64,000 bases of DNA from Epichloe hybrida. Its lineage: Eukaryota; Ascomycota; Sordariomycetes; Hypocreales; Clavicipitaceae. Positions 1-11,170 of this stretch are shown here, in pieces. The notes under the pieces were generated by a model that did no database searches, was not told where the DNA came from, and worked only from the letters and a program-made list of their open reading frames with translations. Position numbers and translations under genes: made by a program. How positions within the stretch are numbered: position 1 is the stretch's first letter; the number at the start of each line of letters is the position of its first letter. The DNA lies in contig JAFEKR010000003.1 of the NCBI GenBank assembly GCA_019022495.1, positions 2,418,001-2,482,000 of the forward strand, given 5' to 3'.

Positions 1-81
1 AGAATATATAATAATTACGTGCACTTTAGTCTACCCTAAAAACCCTACGTATAGGTTAATAGTATTCTATAAATACTAACA
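1..81 (+). repeat. RIP-mutated LTR 3' end, family A
   Basis: These bases match the last part of the solo LTR at 18131-18494, differing mostly by C-to-T and G-to-A transitions. The match stops at the terminal CTAACA, equivalent to ACCAACA in the intact copy. The left part of this LTR lies outside the window. What follows (82-145, then 2302 onward after a later insertion) could be the interior of the same element, but no primer site is readable. Confidence 0.7.
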
Positions 82-360
82 CTAATTAGTAGTTATCTCT
101 ATAAATACTATAGATTAGCAAGGTTTATAGAAGAGGTATTAGTATCAGAGCATTGCAATACAATACAATACATTTGATGTATTGTGTATTGTATTGTATT
201 GTATTGACAATACAATACAATACAATACATTACACAATACAATACATCCAAAATTTTACAATACAATACAATACATGTATTATTTGTATTGTTTTGTATT
301 TTTTTTCTTTTTTTTTAGTTTTAAGTAAATTCCTTAATTATAAGGTATATATAGTATAAT

Positions 361-438
361 AGCTTATAATAGCTTATAATAGCTTATAATAGCTTATAAT
401 AGCTTATAATAGCTTATAATAGCTTATAATAGCTTATA
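361..438. repeat. 10-bp tandem repeat AGCTTATAAT
   Basis: Seven uninterrupted copies of AGCTTATAAT run from 361 to 430, followed by a partial copy. The array lies inside the hAT-like element. Near-perfect identity of copies suggests recent slippage expansion after RIP. Confidence 0.95.
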
Positions 439-790
439 TATATATATTACTTCTATTACTTATATAACTTAAAATATTATTAGTGTTAAAGTTTAATTAA
501 AAATAAATAAGTAATAAATTAATATAATATAAATATAAGTATTTATAAGTAAATTACTATAGAAAAAGCTAGACTTATTAATTATTTAGTATTTAAAGGT
601 TTTTTAAAATATTAATAAAATAAAATTCCTTTCTTTTTTATGTTTTTAATATTATACTATTTATAATTTTATACTAATAGAAAGTAAGTCCTAATATAAC
701 TATAAGACTTACTTTAGTATATTTCTCTCTTTTTAACTAAAATTACATAACTAAGTAAAGAGATTATTATGTTTATAGTATAACTAATAA

Positions 791-1110
791 GACCCACTTT
801 TAGACCCACTTTTGTATATATATTTCTTTTTAGCTAGAATTATATAACTAAGTAAAGAGATAATACTAGGTTTATAGTATAACTAATAGGAGTCACTTTT
901 AGACCCACTTTTATATATCCTCCTCTTCTTAGCTAAAGTTATATAACTATAGAAAGGGATTATACTTGGTTTTTAGTGTTTAACAAGACCCACTGTTAGA
1001 CCCACTTTTATATATCCTCCTCTTCTTAGCTAAAGTTATATAACTATAAAAAGGGATTATACTTGGTTTTTAGTGTTTAACAAGACCCACTTTTAGACCC
1101 ACTTTAAGAA
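791..1110. repeat. ~97-bp tandem repeat with GACCCACTTTT motifs
   Basis: A unit with paired GACCCACTTTT motifs, a CTAAAGTTATATAACTA segment and a GTTTATAGT or TTTTTAGTGT segment recurs with starts near 791, 890, 987 and 1084. The later two copies are nearly identical, and the earlier ones differ by scattered changes. It lies inside the hAT-like element and has no coding potential. Confidence 0.8.
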
Positions 1111-1770
1111 ACACTATATAACTAAGTAAGTAAGCTAAAAGTAGTATAAATAGTTAAACTTACTTTTAAAGCTTATTTATTTATTTACTTAATATTAAAA
1201 AAATAGTATATATATTATGATTATTCTTTATATAATATTTTACCTTTTCTTTATAAGCTTTTCCTAGGTTTTTTCCTTTTCTTTTAGTTTAAAAAAGGTT
1301 AAAAGCTAATATAATTTATTATAATTATAATAAAATAGCTTAATAGTAAAAGAAGTATTTATTAAATAAATTTTAATTTTCTCTTTATAATAAATTCCTT
1401 ATATATATAAGTATATTTTTATTAGAGTTTTAATCTTATTTATTTAGAATTATAAATTATTTCTTTAGGGTAAATATTATATTTAAAGTAAAAATACTAT
1501 ATTAAAATGCATAGTAAATCCTATAAAAAAGCTAGAAAGATAGGATAACCTTTAAAATATAAAGAATAAATATTACTATAAGTTAAGTTTAGATAATACT
1601 ATTTATAGCTACCCTATATATATATATAGCTTAATAGTCTAAGTTAGCTAAAACTTTATAATTCTATAACTAAATACCTAAATAGTATAAAAATTTAAGG
1701 ATATCTTATTTAGATTATATTAAAAATCTACTATATAATAAGTATATATACTACCTTACCTTTTTAATAA

Positions 1771-1915
1771 TACATTGTATTGTATTGTAATGTGTTGTAT
1801 TGTATTGTAATGTGTTGTATTGTATTGTAATGTGTTGTATTGTATTGTAATGTATTGTATTGTAATGTATTGTAATGTATTGTATTGTATTGTATTATAA
1901 TGTATTTTTATGTAA
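1771..1915. repeat. Internal ATTGT pentamer array with 20-bp higher-order unit
   Basis: An ATTGT-rich array occurs internally in the hAT-like element. Within it the 20-bp unit TGTATTGTATTGTAATGTGT is repeated three times. It echoes the pentamer clusters at both ends of the element (about 155-300 and 2190-2292). Confidence 0.9.
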
Positions 1916-2301
1916 TAAATAATTATAATAAATCATAGAAAATAGATATAAGAATAAAAAGACCCTTAATATATTAAGAAAAAATCACTTTTTAAAATAG
2001 ATATAAAAGAATATTACTAAGATATTATATATTTTAAATAAGCTTACTTTTCTAAATAAGCTAAAACTTAATAGATTTTTAAATAAATAACTAAATTATA
2101 TATAAAAATAAGAATACTATAATTAGATTATTTAAAAAATCTACTATATAATGAATTTATATAATACCCCACTTATATTTTTCCCTAACAATACATTGTA
2201 TTGTATGTATTGTATTGTATTGTATTGTATTTTTAATACAATACAATACAATACATCGAAGGGCCAAAAAATACAATACAATACAATACAACAATGCTCT
2301 G

Positions 2302-4253
2302 ATTAGTATTAAGGACTTACCTTATAAAAGAGAAAGTGCTACTCTAAGATACTAAATATACTAAGGAAGAAGTATAATCTAGCTTTTCTTTTACCTTAAG
2401 TAACTATAACTAGCTCTATACTAAATCTAAGCTTATTAACTTAATTAAGGCCTAGTTAGTAACTAACCTAACCTATCTTTATTTATTTAATTAGCGTGTC
2501 TATTACGTAAATAAACCCTTAGAAGCGTGTTTATTAAATAATTAAGGCCTAGTTAGTAACTAACTTAACCTATCCTTAATTATTTAATTAAACTTACTAA
2601 GGGGTAAAGATAATAGCTTTACTTATAATCCTTTAAACCTTTATAATTTCTCTATTTCCTATACCTCTTAATTTACTACTAATATTATAGTAAAACACTA
2701 AGATTAACTAAAAGGATCTAGAACCTAAGATATTCCTTCTAATTATAAATATACCTCCCCTACTAAAGATACTAGAAGAGAAGCTAATCTATAAGTTATA
2801 TCTTACCTCCTTAACTACATATCCCCTAATTTACACTAATATATTATATAATAAGCACTAGAGAATAAGGAATTATTTAATCTTAAAGTAAACACTACCC
2901 CTAAAGAACTTATAGACTAGATTCTTATTAAGAAAGTAACCTATAAATATAAGAACCTATACTTATAAACCCTATTTACTATCTTTAGTAATAACTTTAG
3001 AGAATAAAACTAAGAGATATTCTAAGTAGTAAATCCTAAAGCTATAAAGAGTCTTTAAGACTTTCTTTTCTTTAGTAATATTTATATAGACCTATAGAGT
3101 TACTATAAGATAATAGTCTTACTTAAAGATATTATTAACTATAATAGATTTTATAATTAGAAAGAAGAAAAAATATAGGAAGTTACTAGGAAGTATTCCC
3201 CCTTTAAGAGGTAAATAGTAAAGAAAGACTTTTATAAAGACCTTCTCCCTATTAGTATCCCTTCTTTCAGAGATTAAATAAATTAACTAATTACTCTATA
3301 ATATCCCTAATCCCCTTAGCTACTATAATTACTCCTATTCTATTCCTAAATTCTATTATACTAATCCCTAAGTATACTAAGTATAAAGTAAAGGTATAAT
3401 AGTAAAGGCAATCCCCCTATTATAAGCCCTTAACTATAACCCTAGACCCCCCTTATTTCCTCTCCTATAATAAGGCACTATAATCCCCCTCTATAATCTA
3501 GGACTATAGCATCTCTTCTATAAGATTTAATTATCCTTATTCCCCCTTAGGAGATAGGCTAACCCTTATTAAAGTAACTACTTAATCTTAATAAATTCTA
3601 TAGTAATAAGAGCATTAAGTATAGCGCTAGGGAGTATAATATTCTTAATATTAAGCTCTTAACCTATTAAAGAAAGTATAAGATACTAGGAATTATATAA
3701 GAATAGTTAGGCTATAGTTTTAAGTTTATACTAAAAGGAAAACCTTTATAGTACTTCTTAGAGAACCTTTTAGGCTAAGAAGACCCCTAAGATCTCCTAA
3801 CTCTTATCTATAGGATTAGGTAAAAGTTTAAGATAAATAATACATATTAAAAGAACTATCTATTATAAGGAAGATTATAACTACTTACGATTATCTAAGA
3901 GAACCCTAGTAAATTAAAGATTAAGTGCTTTAAAGACCTTATAATAAAGCTTTTAAATCTTTAAAGAGTAAATCCTTATAGATCCTAGTTAGAATTAGAC
4001 CTCTGTAGTTAGATTCTAAATACCTATAAAGGAATCCTAGAATATAGGGCCTATATTATTAATCCTCCTATTAACCTCTAATGCTTTTATAAATGGATAA
4101 GGATATTAATTAGCAAATCTAAAGCTTTAATTAATTAGTAGTAGTTCCCTATGGAAGCTAGCACTAAGGAACACTTTTAGACTAACCATAAGTATAATAA
4201 AAAAGGCAAGGAAGCCTAGTATAGTTAATTTTCATTAAAGAGCAAGCCTTAAT
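2302..4253. other. RIP-decayed transposon relic, unidentified
   Basis: This stretch is almost devoid of CA and TG dinucleotides and full of TA, the expected outcome of repeat-induced point mutation. A roughly 40-bp segment (AATTAAGGCCTAGTTAGTAACTAAC) recurs near 2443 and 2541. The plus strand near 3,900-4,250 still looks protein-like if RIP stops are ignored, but I do not recognise a family. It may be the interior of the LTR element whose end lies at 1-81. Confidence 0.6.
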
Positions 4254-4660
4254 TGTTGGTTGCACCAAGGTCCTGCGCAAGTAATAAATCCCGTATGATT
4301 GAAGTCGATAATAGTTAGTTAGCTAGCTAGGAAAGAGAGAGAAGAGAGGGAAAGTCTAGATGCTAGGAAAGTAGGCAAAATCCGTATGTAGGGCATAAAA
4401 GGGGGTGGCGAATTAATGTAGCTAATTATATTGCGTGCATTGCGCCGGACCCACAATTAGTCTAGTCTTTGGCCACGATTAAACCAATGAAAATCTAAAG
4501 GAATTAATACTAGCAATCTCTCTTTTTCCTTTGTGGCTAAAGAGCTTAAAAACGTAATAAAAATCAGATTAAAGGAAAGTGTATACTAGTGAATCCCTTA
4601 ATAGGAATCCGCTGCTCTAATTAGCTATTGTGGCATTAGTTAATTAAATTAATCTATTAG
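4254..4660 (-). repeat. Probable 3' LTR of the minus-strand Copia relic
   Basis: The segment begins TGTTGGTTGCACC at 4254 and lies just beyond the RNase H end of the minus-strand Copia relic, where its 3' LTR should be. Its base composition is less damaged than its surroundings. The inner border is a guess, and I could not find a matching 5' LTR near 10,000-10,470 or after 17,150, so the LTR call is tentative. Confidence 0.35.
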
Positions 4661-7600
4661 TCCTTGCCTAAGCTTCTATCCCTTAATATTATAAGTCTCT
4701 TTACCTATCCTTTAATACAAATTATTAATTCATTTAAATTAATTAAAGAGGAAAGTGATAAATTTAGTAATGCTTTTATTATTATATCCGCCGGATTATC
4801 ATTACTGTTAATCCATCTAACTTCGTAGATCTTATGCCTTTTGTATAATTAATAAAGAGCTATAATATTAATTATTAGTCTTTTCTCTTTTATAGTTCCT
4901 AGCTTTATAAGATATTTATATAATAAAAAAGAATTAGTATAAAGAATCATAGGAATTCAAGGCATCTTTAATTAATCCGTAATCTAATGTAGAGTTATAG
5001 AAATCGCGTAGGCAATATCTACGCCTTGAACTATACTGTATAACTTAGAGGTAAGCGCGCTATAAGTAACTCTCTTACTCTTTATTAAGCTATATGTAAT
5101 AATGTTGCCTTTTATAATAAAGGTATTATTATCTTGCATTATCTTATTACTAATTATAATTACGTATCTAATCTATGAGCTTAAATCCTTATTATTAGCA
5201 AGCAATCTATTTATAAACATAAAAAGCTTTGCCTCTTTAAGAACTAAAGGTATGTATTATAGTCTATGTTATTAATTCTTAATCTACTACTTAAGGCGTT
5301 TATTAAGGTATATAATATCTTTAGTAAAGAGTTCTTAGTGTTAAGCTATAATTAATAGGTTATAGGAAGCTTCTAGTTAATATATAGTTATAATATAGCT
5401 TTCTTAGGCTTGTTATTTTACGTAATCTTGCTTTACTATTAGGGATTAAGGATTGACTTCCTTAATCTTCTAACTCTAGCCTTTTTAGGTTAATATTAGC
5501 AAGTTATTAGTGTTCTAGGTTAAGATGCAGCTATTAAAGATAAGGGGATTCTTAGTAGTTAATTATTGCTTTTCTTTAGCTATAAAATTAGCCTTCTAGA
5601 GCTCTTTCTTTTCTTTTTAGAAGAAGTTATTATTACTTAGTCCTAATGTATTATTAGTTTGTATTCTAATAATACTAAAGAGGTTCTTATTATTTAGGGT
5701 AGTAATTAATAAGCAGGGGTTGTAAGTTAAGGTTATTATATTAAGGTTATCCCTATGGTAATAGAAGTACGTTACCTACTAGTAGGTTCTAGCCTCTGTA
5801 ATCCTATAAAGAGGTCTAATTAATTCAATTACAGTCCCTTCTAGAAAGAGATATGTAATTTACTTTAGCAGTCTTAAATAATTAGCCTCGTTAGCATTGT
5901 GTGCGATTAAGTGTAGGCTTACGTAATATTACGAATCTAAAGGTAAATGCCTTTTCTTTTTAATAACGGAGCGATAGCTATAATAAGGCGTTAGCTTGCT
6001 TATTATATTATTAGCGATTACATTAGGATGAATTCCTTTCCTTTATCATTATAGCCTTATATAATAAGACAAGATTTCTTATATAGCAAGTCTATTCCTT
6101 TACCTTTAATCTCTTTAACTATACGAGAATTAAAGATTCTATAACCTCCGTGCTTCGCTAGGTTAAACTTAACGAATTTAAACATATTATAAGCTTATAA
6201 AGCGTTAATCTTAGCTTAATTAGACTACTTAAAGGGTTTTCCTAGGGTTATAATCCTTCCTTCTTAGCGGAGCTAAAGGGCAAGGTTCTAATTAGCCTCT
6301 TCCTTTGCTATAAGGAATACTATGCTTAGTATCCCTCTAGTTATAATCTCTTAAATAAAGGCCTTCTCTTAATCTTTATTTATAAGTATATAAAGCTAAA
6401 CTAGGCTAATATTCTTCTTAGGGCTATAAGGTTTTCTTTTCCTTACTTTTATTCCTTTAGGGCATAGTAATAAGTCTTTAACTTAATAGCTTCCTCTCAA
6501 GGCCTTTTAGGCTTTATAAGCCTCTTTATTAGACTCTCTTATACTTATAAATTACACTATAAGGGCCTTTCTTAGTCTCCCTTACTTTCTCTTAGCTAGT
6601 GTCTATAGCTCTTTACTATCTTCTATTAGAGAATCTCTTTTATTAGTAGTAGTTAGTTATATAGTTGCTTCTTCCTTTATATTACTAAGCTTTATCTCCT
6701 ACTACTTAAGCATATTATAAGGCTTTATTTTCTACTACTCTAGTCCCTCTATAATATATAAGTCTTTATAATAAGGCTTTACTACTATAAAGTAAAACTT
6801 TACTAGGCTATAAGGCATGTTAATAGTATAGGTCTCTCTATTAGTAGTAAGTAGCTTATATAGGCTATGCTAGCTACCTTTCTCTCTCTATATACATACC
6901 TTAGCTTATAGGGGTAGCTAATATATAAGCGCTATATTAGGGCTATTCTAGGCTCTAAGGGCATTACAGACCTACTATAAAGCTAGAAGACATTAGACTT
7001 TATCTATTACCTTACGAATTACCTTAGTATGTTAAATAATAGAGACGCTTAGCGGCGACTTATCTATTATCTATAGGTAGCCTCTAAAGACTAGTATAGT
7101 TAGGATAATACTATTTAGGCCTATAGAGTTATTAATAGCCTTAATAGCTATTTAAAGGCATTGCTCTAGCGCAAGCTTTATTCTAATTAAGTCTATAATA
7201 ATATTATAGGCTTGGCATAAAGGTCTGTGGTATCTCTTAACCTTTCTAATACTATTATAAGCTTTAATTAGTATCTTACTGGTTTTAATTAATATTAATT
7301 AAGCATAATACCTAAATTTAGCAGAAGCGAAGTTATTGCTAGCATCGTAGATAATCTAATCTAGAGGTCTAAGATAAGTATTAATCTAATATTTACGGAT
7401 TATATCCTAGATATCTCGAGCCTTCTACTTCTTTAGATTAAGGAACTAGGCTACCTAGAATAAGGTTACTAAATTAATAATATGGAGCACTAGCTAGCTA
7501 TTGATTTGCATAATATTAATGATGATCTTGTAGTTAAATTCGTGATTATCCTTGATTATAAATTTGAATTAGCTAGGGGCCTTACCATGCATTTAGTAAT

Positions 7601-10060
7601 AGTAGTAAACTTTAGTTAATTTCTTAATTACCTAGCGTTTAACTTTGTAACTAGCTTAATAAAGGATCTTTATAAGTTATTAAACGGAAGGGTAACTAAG
7701 TTAATGATGTAATTAATAGATATCTCCTTCTAAAAGGTAGAAGGCAACTATTTCTCTTGCCTCTAGTAACTACTAAGGATGGCCTTATTATTGTATAATA
7801 GGTATAGTCTTATTACCTTGGATAAGTATGTTAGTAAGGTTATTAATCTTAACTTACATTTTATCTATATTAGTAATTAAGAAGAGAAAGGGGGTAGCTG
7901 TGTTAAGGACATAGAATTTAAGCTCTCTAAGTTCCGTGGGTATATAAAGGATTTCTCTTATAACTACTAATCTAGCGCTAAATATGATAATTTAGGGTTT
8001 GTAAGGGGTTACCTTTAATAAAGGTATTAATCTTAATAGAGCCTTTACTTATGCCTCTCCTATAGTTAACTTTCCTGCTATGCTAGTATTAGGTATAATC
8101 CCTCTAAAGACCTTTTTGGAATAGTATTCTTTAGAGATATAGTAAATTAAGCCTTTATTACACTCTTATAGCTTATAGAGCTCTTGTTTAAGGAATGTGT
8201 GTTAAAAAGCTTAATTATGTAAGGTTACTAGGATGTTAATGTTAGTGGCGTTATAGTTAGTTTGTAATCTGGAGCAAAAGAATTATGTGATGCTTAGGTG
8301 TGCTATTAATAGTAGCTCCTTAATATTATTATTATTATCTTTAGCTTCTATATAAGCTATAAGATATGCTTCCTAATTCTTACCTAAGCCTTTATTAGGC
8401 TTATTATTATTCTGCCCTTTATAGGAGGTAAGGAATACCTAGAATCTCTTCTCTAAAGGGGGTGTATAATATGTTTTACTAGCCTACTAGTAGTTTTTCT
8501 CCTTTTAATATTCTTTAGCGGAGTAATTAGAAGACTAGTAGCTGCTCTTACTATATATAAAGCAACGCTTAGTGCTTAGCCTAGGGCTTTACCTATAATA
8601 GCTTCCTCTACTATAGGATTATTATCTATACTAATAATTAGTGAATATAGCCTCTGGAGGGTCTCCTTATTAGTACTAAAGGTATTAGGAGAACTTCTTA
8701 TTTGATTTTATAATAGTGATTGTCTTACGGAGGTCTCTAGCAAGACTTTTAAAGCTTGCGAAGTGTATGTATTTTACTATCTAATATTCAGGCATACTAG
8801 CTATAGCATTTAAGGCCTGCTTATAGAGTTTAGTATTTACTATCTTAGTAGGGTATAGGCCTCTGTGGATTTTCTTAAGGGTTAATAATATAATCTTAAG
8901 GCACTTAAGCCTGCTTTTATTAGGATTCTTCTTAATTATACTCTTTAGCGTTATACTACTTTACTTATAGTAATAGAATTACTAGTTACTTTTTGTCTTA
9001 AAGCGCTAATAGATATAAGTAATTATCTCTTTATAGAAATAGTTATTCCTAAAGAGGTAATTAAGGTAGTATTACTTAGTATTACCTATTAATATAATAG
9101 GGAAAGCCTTCTAATAATGCGTTTAAGGAAGGTTAATTCTATTATACTTATTTTTAAAGAGCGTGATCTTTAGCGTTAAGAAGTTATATAGCTTTTTACT
9201 ATAGTAGTTACTATCCTTATATATTTTTATAAGCTCTAAGATCTTCTTTGTGATTTAATCTTTAGAGGGGAATTATTATAAAGGCATAATTTATTGTGAA
9301 TAATAGTCTACTAGTTATTCTTGATAATAATTGTCCGGATAGAGCTGTTAATATAATAGGGATTATCGCGGGGGTTCTTATGAGGGTTTAAGCAATCTCT
9401 AGGGTTAGGGAAGGTTAATTTCTAGGGTAGATTGTTAGGGCTGTTAGTGTTAAGGTTCTAGGGGTTTGGAAGATTATAGTCTTTCTTATAATCTTTCCTA
9501 TGACTAAAGGGGCATTAAGGTTTAATAAAGTACTTCCTTAAGCAATACTAGGATTAAATATCCTAGGCCTTACCTAATAAGGACGCTATGATCTCGTAAA
9601 GAATTGTGTAATTCTCTAATAATATCCTTAGATGCCCTTTTAAAGGTGTCTTTAGACTAGCCTTTAAAGTCTTCTTAGAATAATTCCTATAGGTTATTAT
9701 CTCTTTATCCTTAATGCTTACTAAGGTTAATAAATCTTATAATTTAGTTATTAAGCTTAAGCTATGTAGTAGTGTCTGGATCTAGCTTAATAGATTCTTT
9801 TTAGTTATACAAGAATTTATAAGTAAGCTATTAAAGGTATAGGGGTAATTCGTGCCTTTAAGGTCTCTTAGGGGTAATAATTAGAGCCTTACTATTACTA
9901 GTAGCCCTTTCTCTTATGGAAGGTCTAGATTTCTCTACTATTTTTAACTATAAAAGGAATGTTACTAATTTATTATTTTTGCTACTAATTAAGCTCCTAT
10001 GTTTGCCTATTACTATTATAAGGTTCTTCTTTTGTATTTTAGGAGCGTTATTGCTCTAAT
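4254..10060 (-). mobile_element. RIP-decayed Copia retrotransposon (minus strand)
   Basis: Reading the minus strand across stops, three Copia landmarks appear in the correct order. Near 8,518-8,575 there is a gag finger relic (KCFIYSKSSY then SSNYSAKEY) resembling the GCW-containing gag finger of fungal Copia elements. Near 7,080-7,420 there is an integrase C-terminal segment (DAGSNNFASAKFRYYA, then KVKRYHRPLCQAYN). At 4757-4838 there is the end of RNase H (YEVRWINSNDNPADIIIKAL). Gag would extend to roughly 10,060, and reverse transcriptase should lie around 5,500-6,900 but I did not resolve its motifs. The element is dead: in-frame TAA and TAG codons occur throughout, and TA is strongly enriched over CA/TG. 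Confidence 0.75.
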
Positions 10061-10468
10061 GAAATTAGAAGGTTATAAAAATAGGAAAAATAGAAGAAAA
10101 AGCAGTAGAAGTAGTAAAAGTAGTAATAAGAATAAATTAATAGAGATAAAGAAAGTAATATAAGTTTTAAAAGTAACTAAAAAATAATAGGAAAAGTAAT
10201 AAGGGAATAACAGGAATTGCCACTTCCTGTTTTTTATGAAAAGGAGGGAAGGAGGTAATCTCTCTTTCTTGCTAATAAGTACAAGGCGAATAGCACTAAT
10301 AATAAAGGGGGTAAAAAACGAGTAGTAAATGCTCGTAGGGAGAGATTAAAGGTCTGTTAGAAGGTGATGTGTTAAGGGAATTTATAGGTGTGTTAGCTAG
10401 CTTAGCTAAGGTTATTTAACGTTAGGTTTGAAATAAATGCCTTGCGGCGATAGATTCGGTTGTTTAGT
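10061..10468. other. Unassigned sequence between two Copia elements
   Basis: A purine-rich stretch (10,070-10,150) and moderately AT-rich sequence lead up to the truncated left border of the younger Copia element. It does not match the start of that element's 3' LTR. No gene is visible. Confidence 0.5.
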
Positions 10469-10875
10469 TACGGGTTGCTAGCTAGTATGGTGGTGAGTTG
10501 ATTTTTTGGTTTTTGCATATAAATGAATTTTGCGGAAAATCAAAAGTGGCCCGTAAGACCCCGTTGGCGGCCCGGATCCACCGATACGGTCGGTAGGTCT
10601 ATGAGAGGAAGAAGATCTTTTCAACTAGCTAGATAGCTAGTCCTCTCAACTAACAACAGCCGCATTGCCCGTACAACGTATCTAAAATCAATTCTATTGC
10701 TCTATAAGATATCATAAAAGTGATCTAAATCGAATTCTATTAGTTGATAACTGCCACAACCTTCCGTTGCGTTGCGTTGATTGATTCAACGTTGCAGCCC
10801 TATTGGTCCCTGACCGTAGAGCTTGCACCCGTACAGCTGTTGCCAGCTGGCAACTAGCTCCCTACATTTCAATAG
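10469..10875 (+). repeat. 5' LTR of young Copia, apparently truncated
   Basis: This is identical in length to 16744-17150 and differs by four C/T changes, three of them at CpA sites. It contains a TATA-like ATATAAAT near 10,517. It begins abruptly at TACGGG instead of TG, whereas the related 3' copy continues leftward to a TGTTA at 16326, so the 5' part is probably deleted here. Confidence 0.85.
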
Positions 10876-10888
10876 GTTATGAGCCCGG
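10875..10888 (+). other. Primer-binding site, initiator tRNA-Met anticodon-stem type
   Basis: GGTTATGAGCCC directly follows the left LTR. It is complementary to the anticodon stem-loop (GGGCTCATAACC) of eukaryotic initiator tRNA-Met. Drosophila copia and relatives are known to prime from an internal tRNA-iMet fragment rather than the 3' end, so this fits a half-tRNA primer. Confidence 0.8.
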
Positions 10889-10931
10889 CTCTATCACTAT
10901 AGATTCCTTTTAGGTCACTTTGTGTATAATT

Positions 10932-11170
10932 ACAGAAGACTTCCCTTCTATAAAAAAGGAAGGACCTGCGAGAAAGAAGCTTTTCCCTTCTATAAAAAGG
11001 AATCAATTGTGACTACAGAAGACTTCCCTTCTATAAAAAAGGAAGGATCCGCGAGATAGAAGCTTTTTCCCTTCTATAAAAAGGAATAAATTTCAAATAC
11101 AGAAGACTTCCCTTCTATAAAAAAGGAAGGACCCGCGAGATAGAAGCTTTTCCCTTCTATAAAAAGGAAA
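10932..11170 (+). repeat. Three tandem ~83-bp leader repeats with hairpins
   Basis: Units starting at 10932, 11015 and 11099 each contain ACAGAAGACTTCCCTTCTAT, an A-run, GGAAGG, GCGAGA, AGAAGC, then a second CCCTTCTATAAAAAGGAA. Each half can fold as a CCTT/AAGG hairpin with a TATAAAA loop, giving six similar hairpins. The last unit ends directly at the gag ATG (11171). The array occupies the untranslated leader of the young Copia element. Confidence 0.9.

Larger units (their letters stand above)
146..2301. mobile_element. hAT-like DNA transposon, non-coding or decayed
   Basis: The element starts CAGAGCATTG at 146 and ends CAATGCTCTG at 2301, a perfect 10-bp terminal inverted repeat. It is flanked by an exact 8-bp direct repeat, ATTAGTAT, at 138-145 and 2302-2309. 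An 8-bp target duplication and a CAGAG-type terminus are the hallmarks of the hAT superfamily. Both subterminal regions are packed with ACAAT/ATTGT pentamers in inverted orientation, which could be transposase-binding repeats (inference). No transposase frame can be read; the interior is AT-rich and repetitive, so this is either a non-autonomous derivative or a RIP-destroyed copy. Confidence 0.8.

Noticed and set aside
138..155. TAGTATCAGAGC as an LTR-retrotransposon primer site (tRNA-Met 3' end type)
   Set aside because: The same sequence occurs inverted at 2292-2309 with an exact 8-bp flanking duplication, so the CAGAG start is a transposon terminus; the resemblance is partial and probably coincidental.
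153..359. 68-codon open frame on the plus strand
   Set aside because: It is only the translation of ACAAT/ATTGT pentamer repeats.
361..438. Regular short repeats as a CRISPR-like array
   Set aside because: Copies are directly adjacent without spacers and lie in a eukaryotic transposon; it is a simple tandem repeat.
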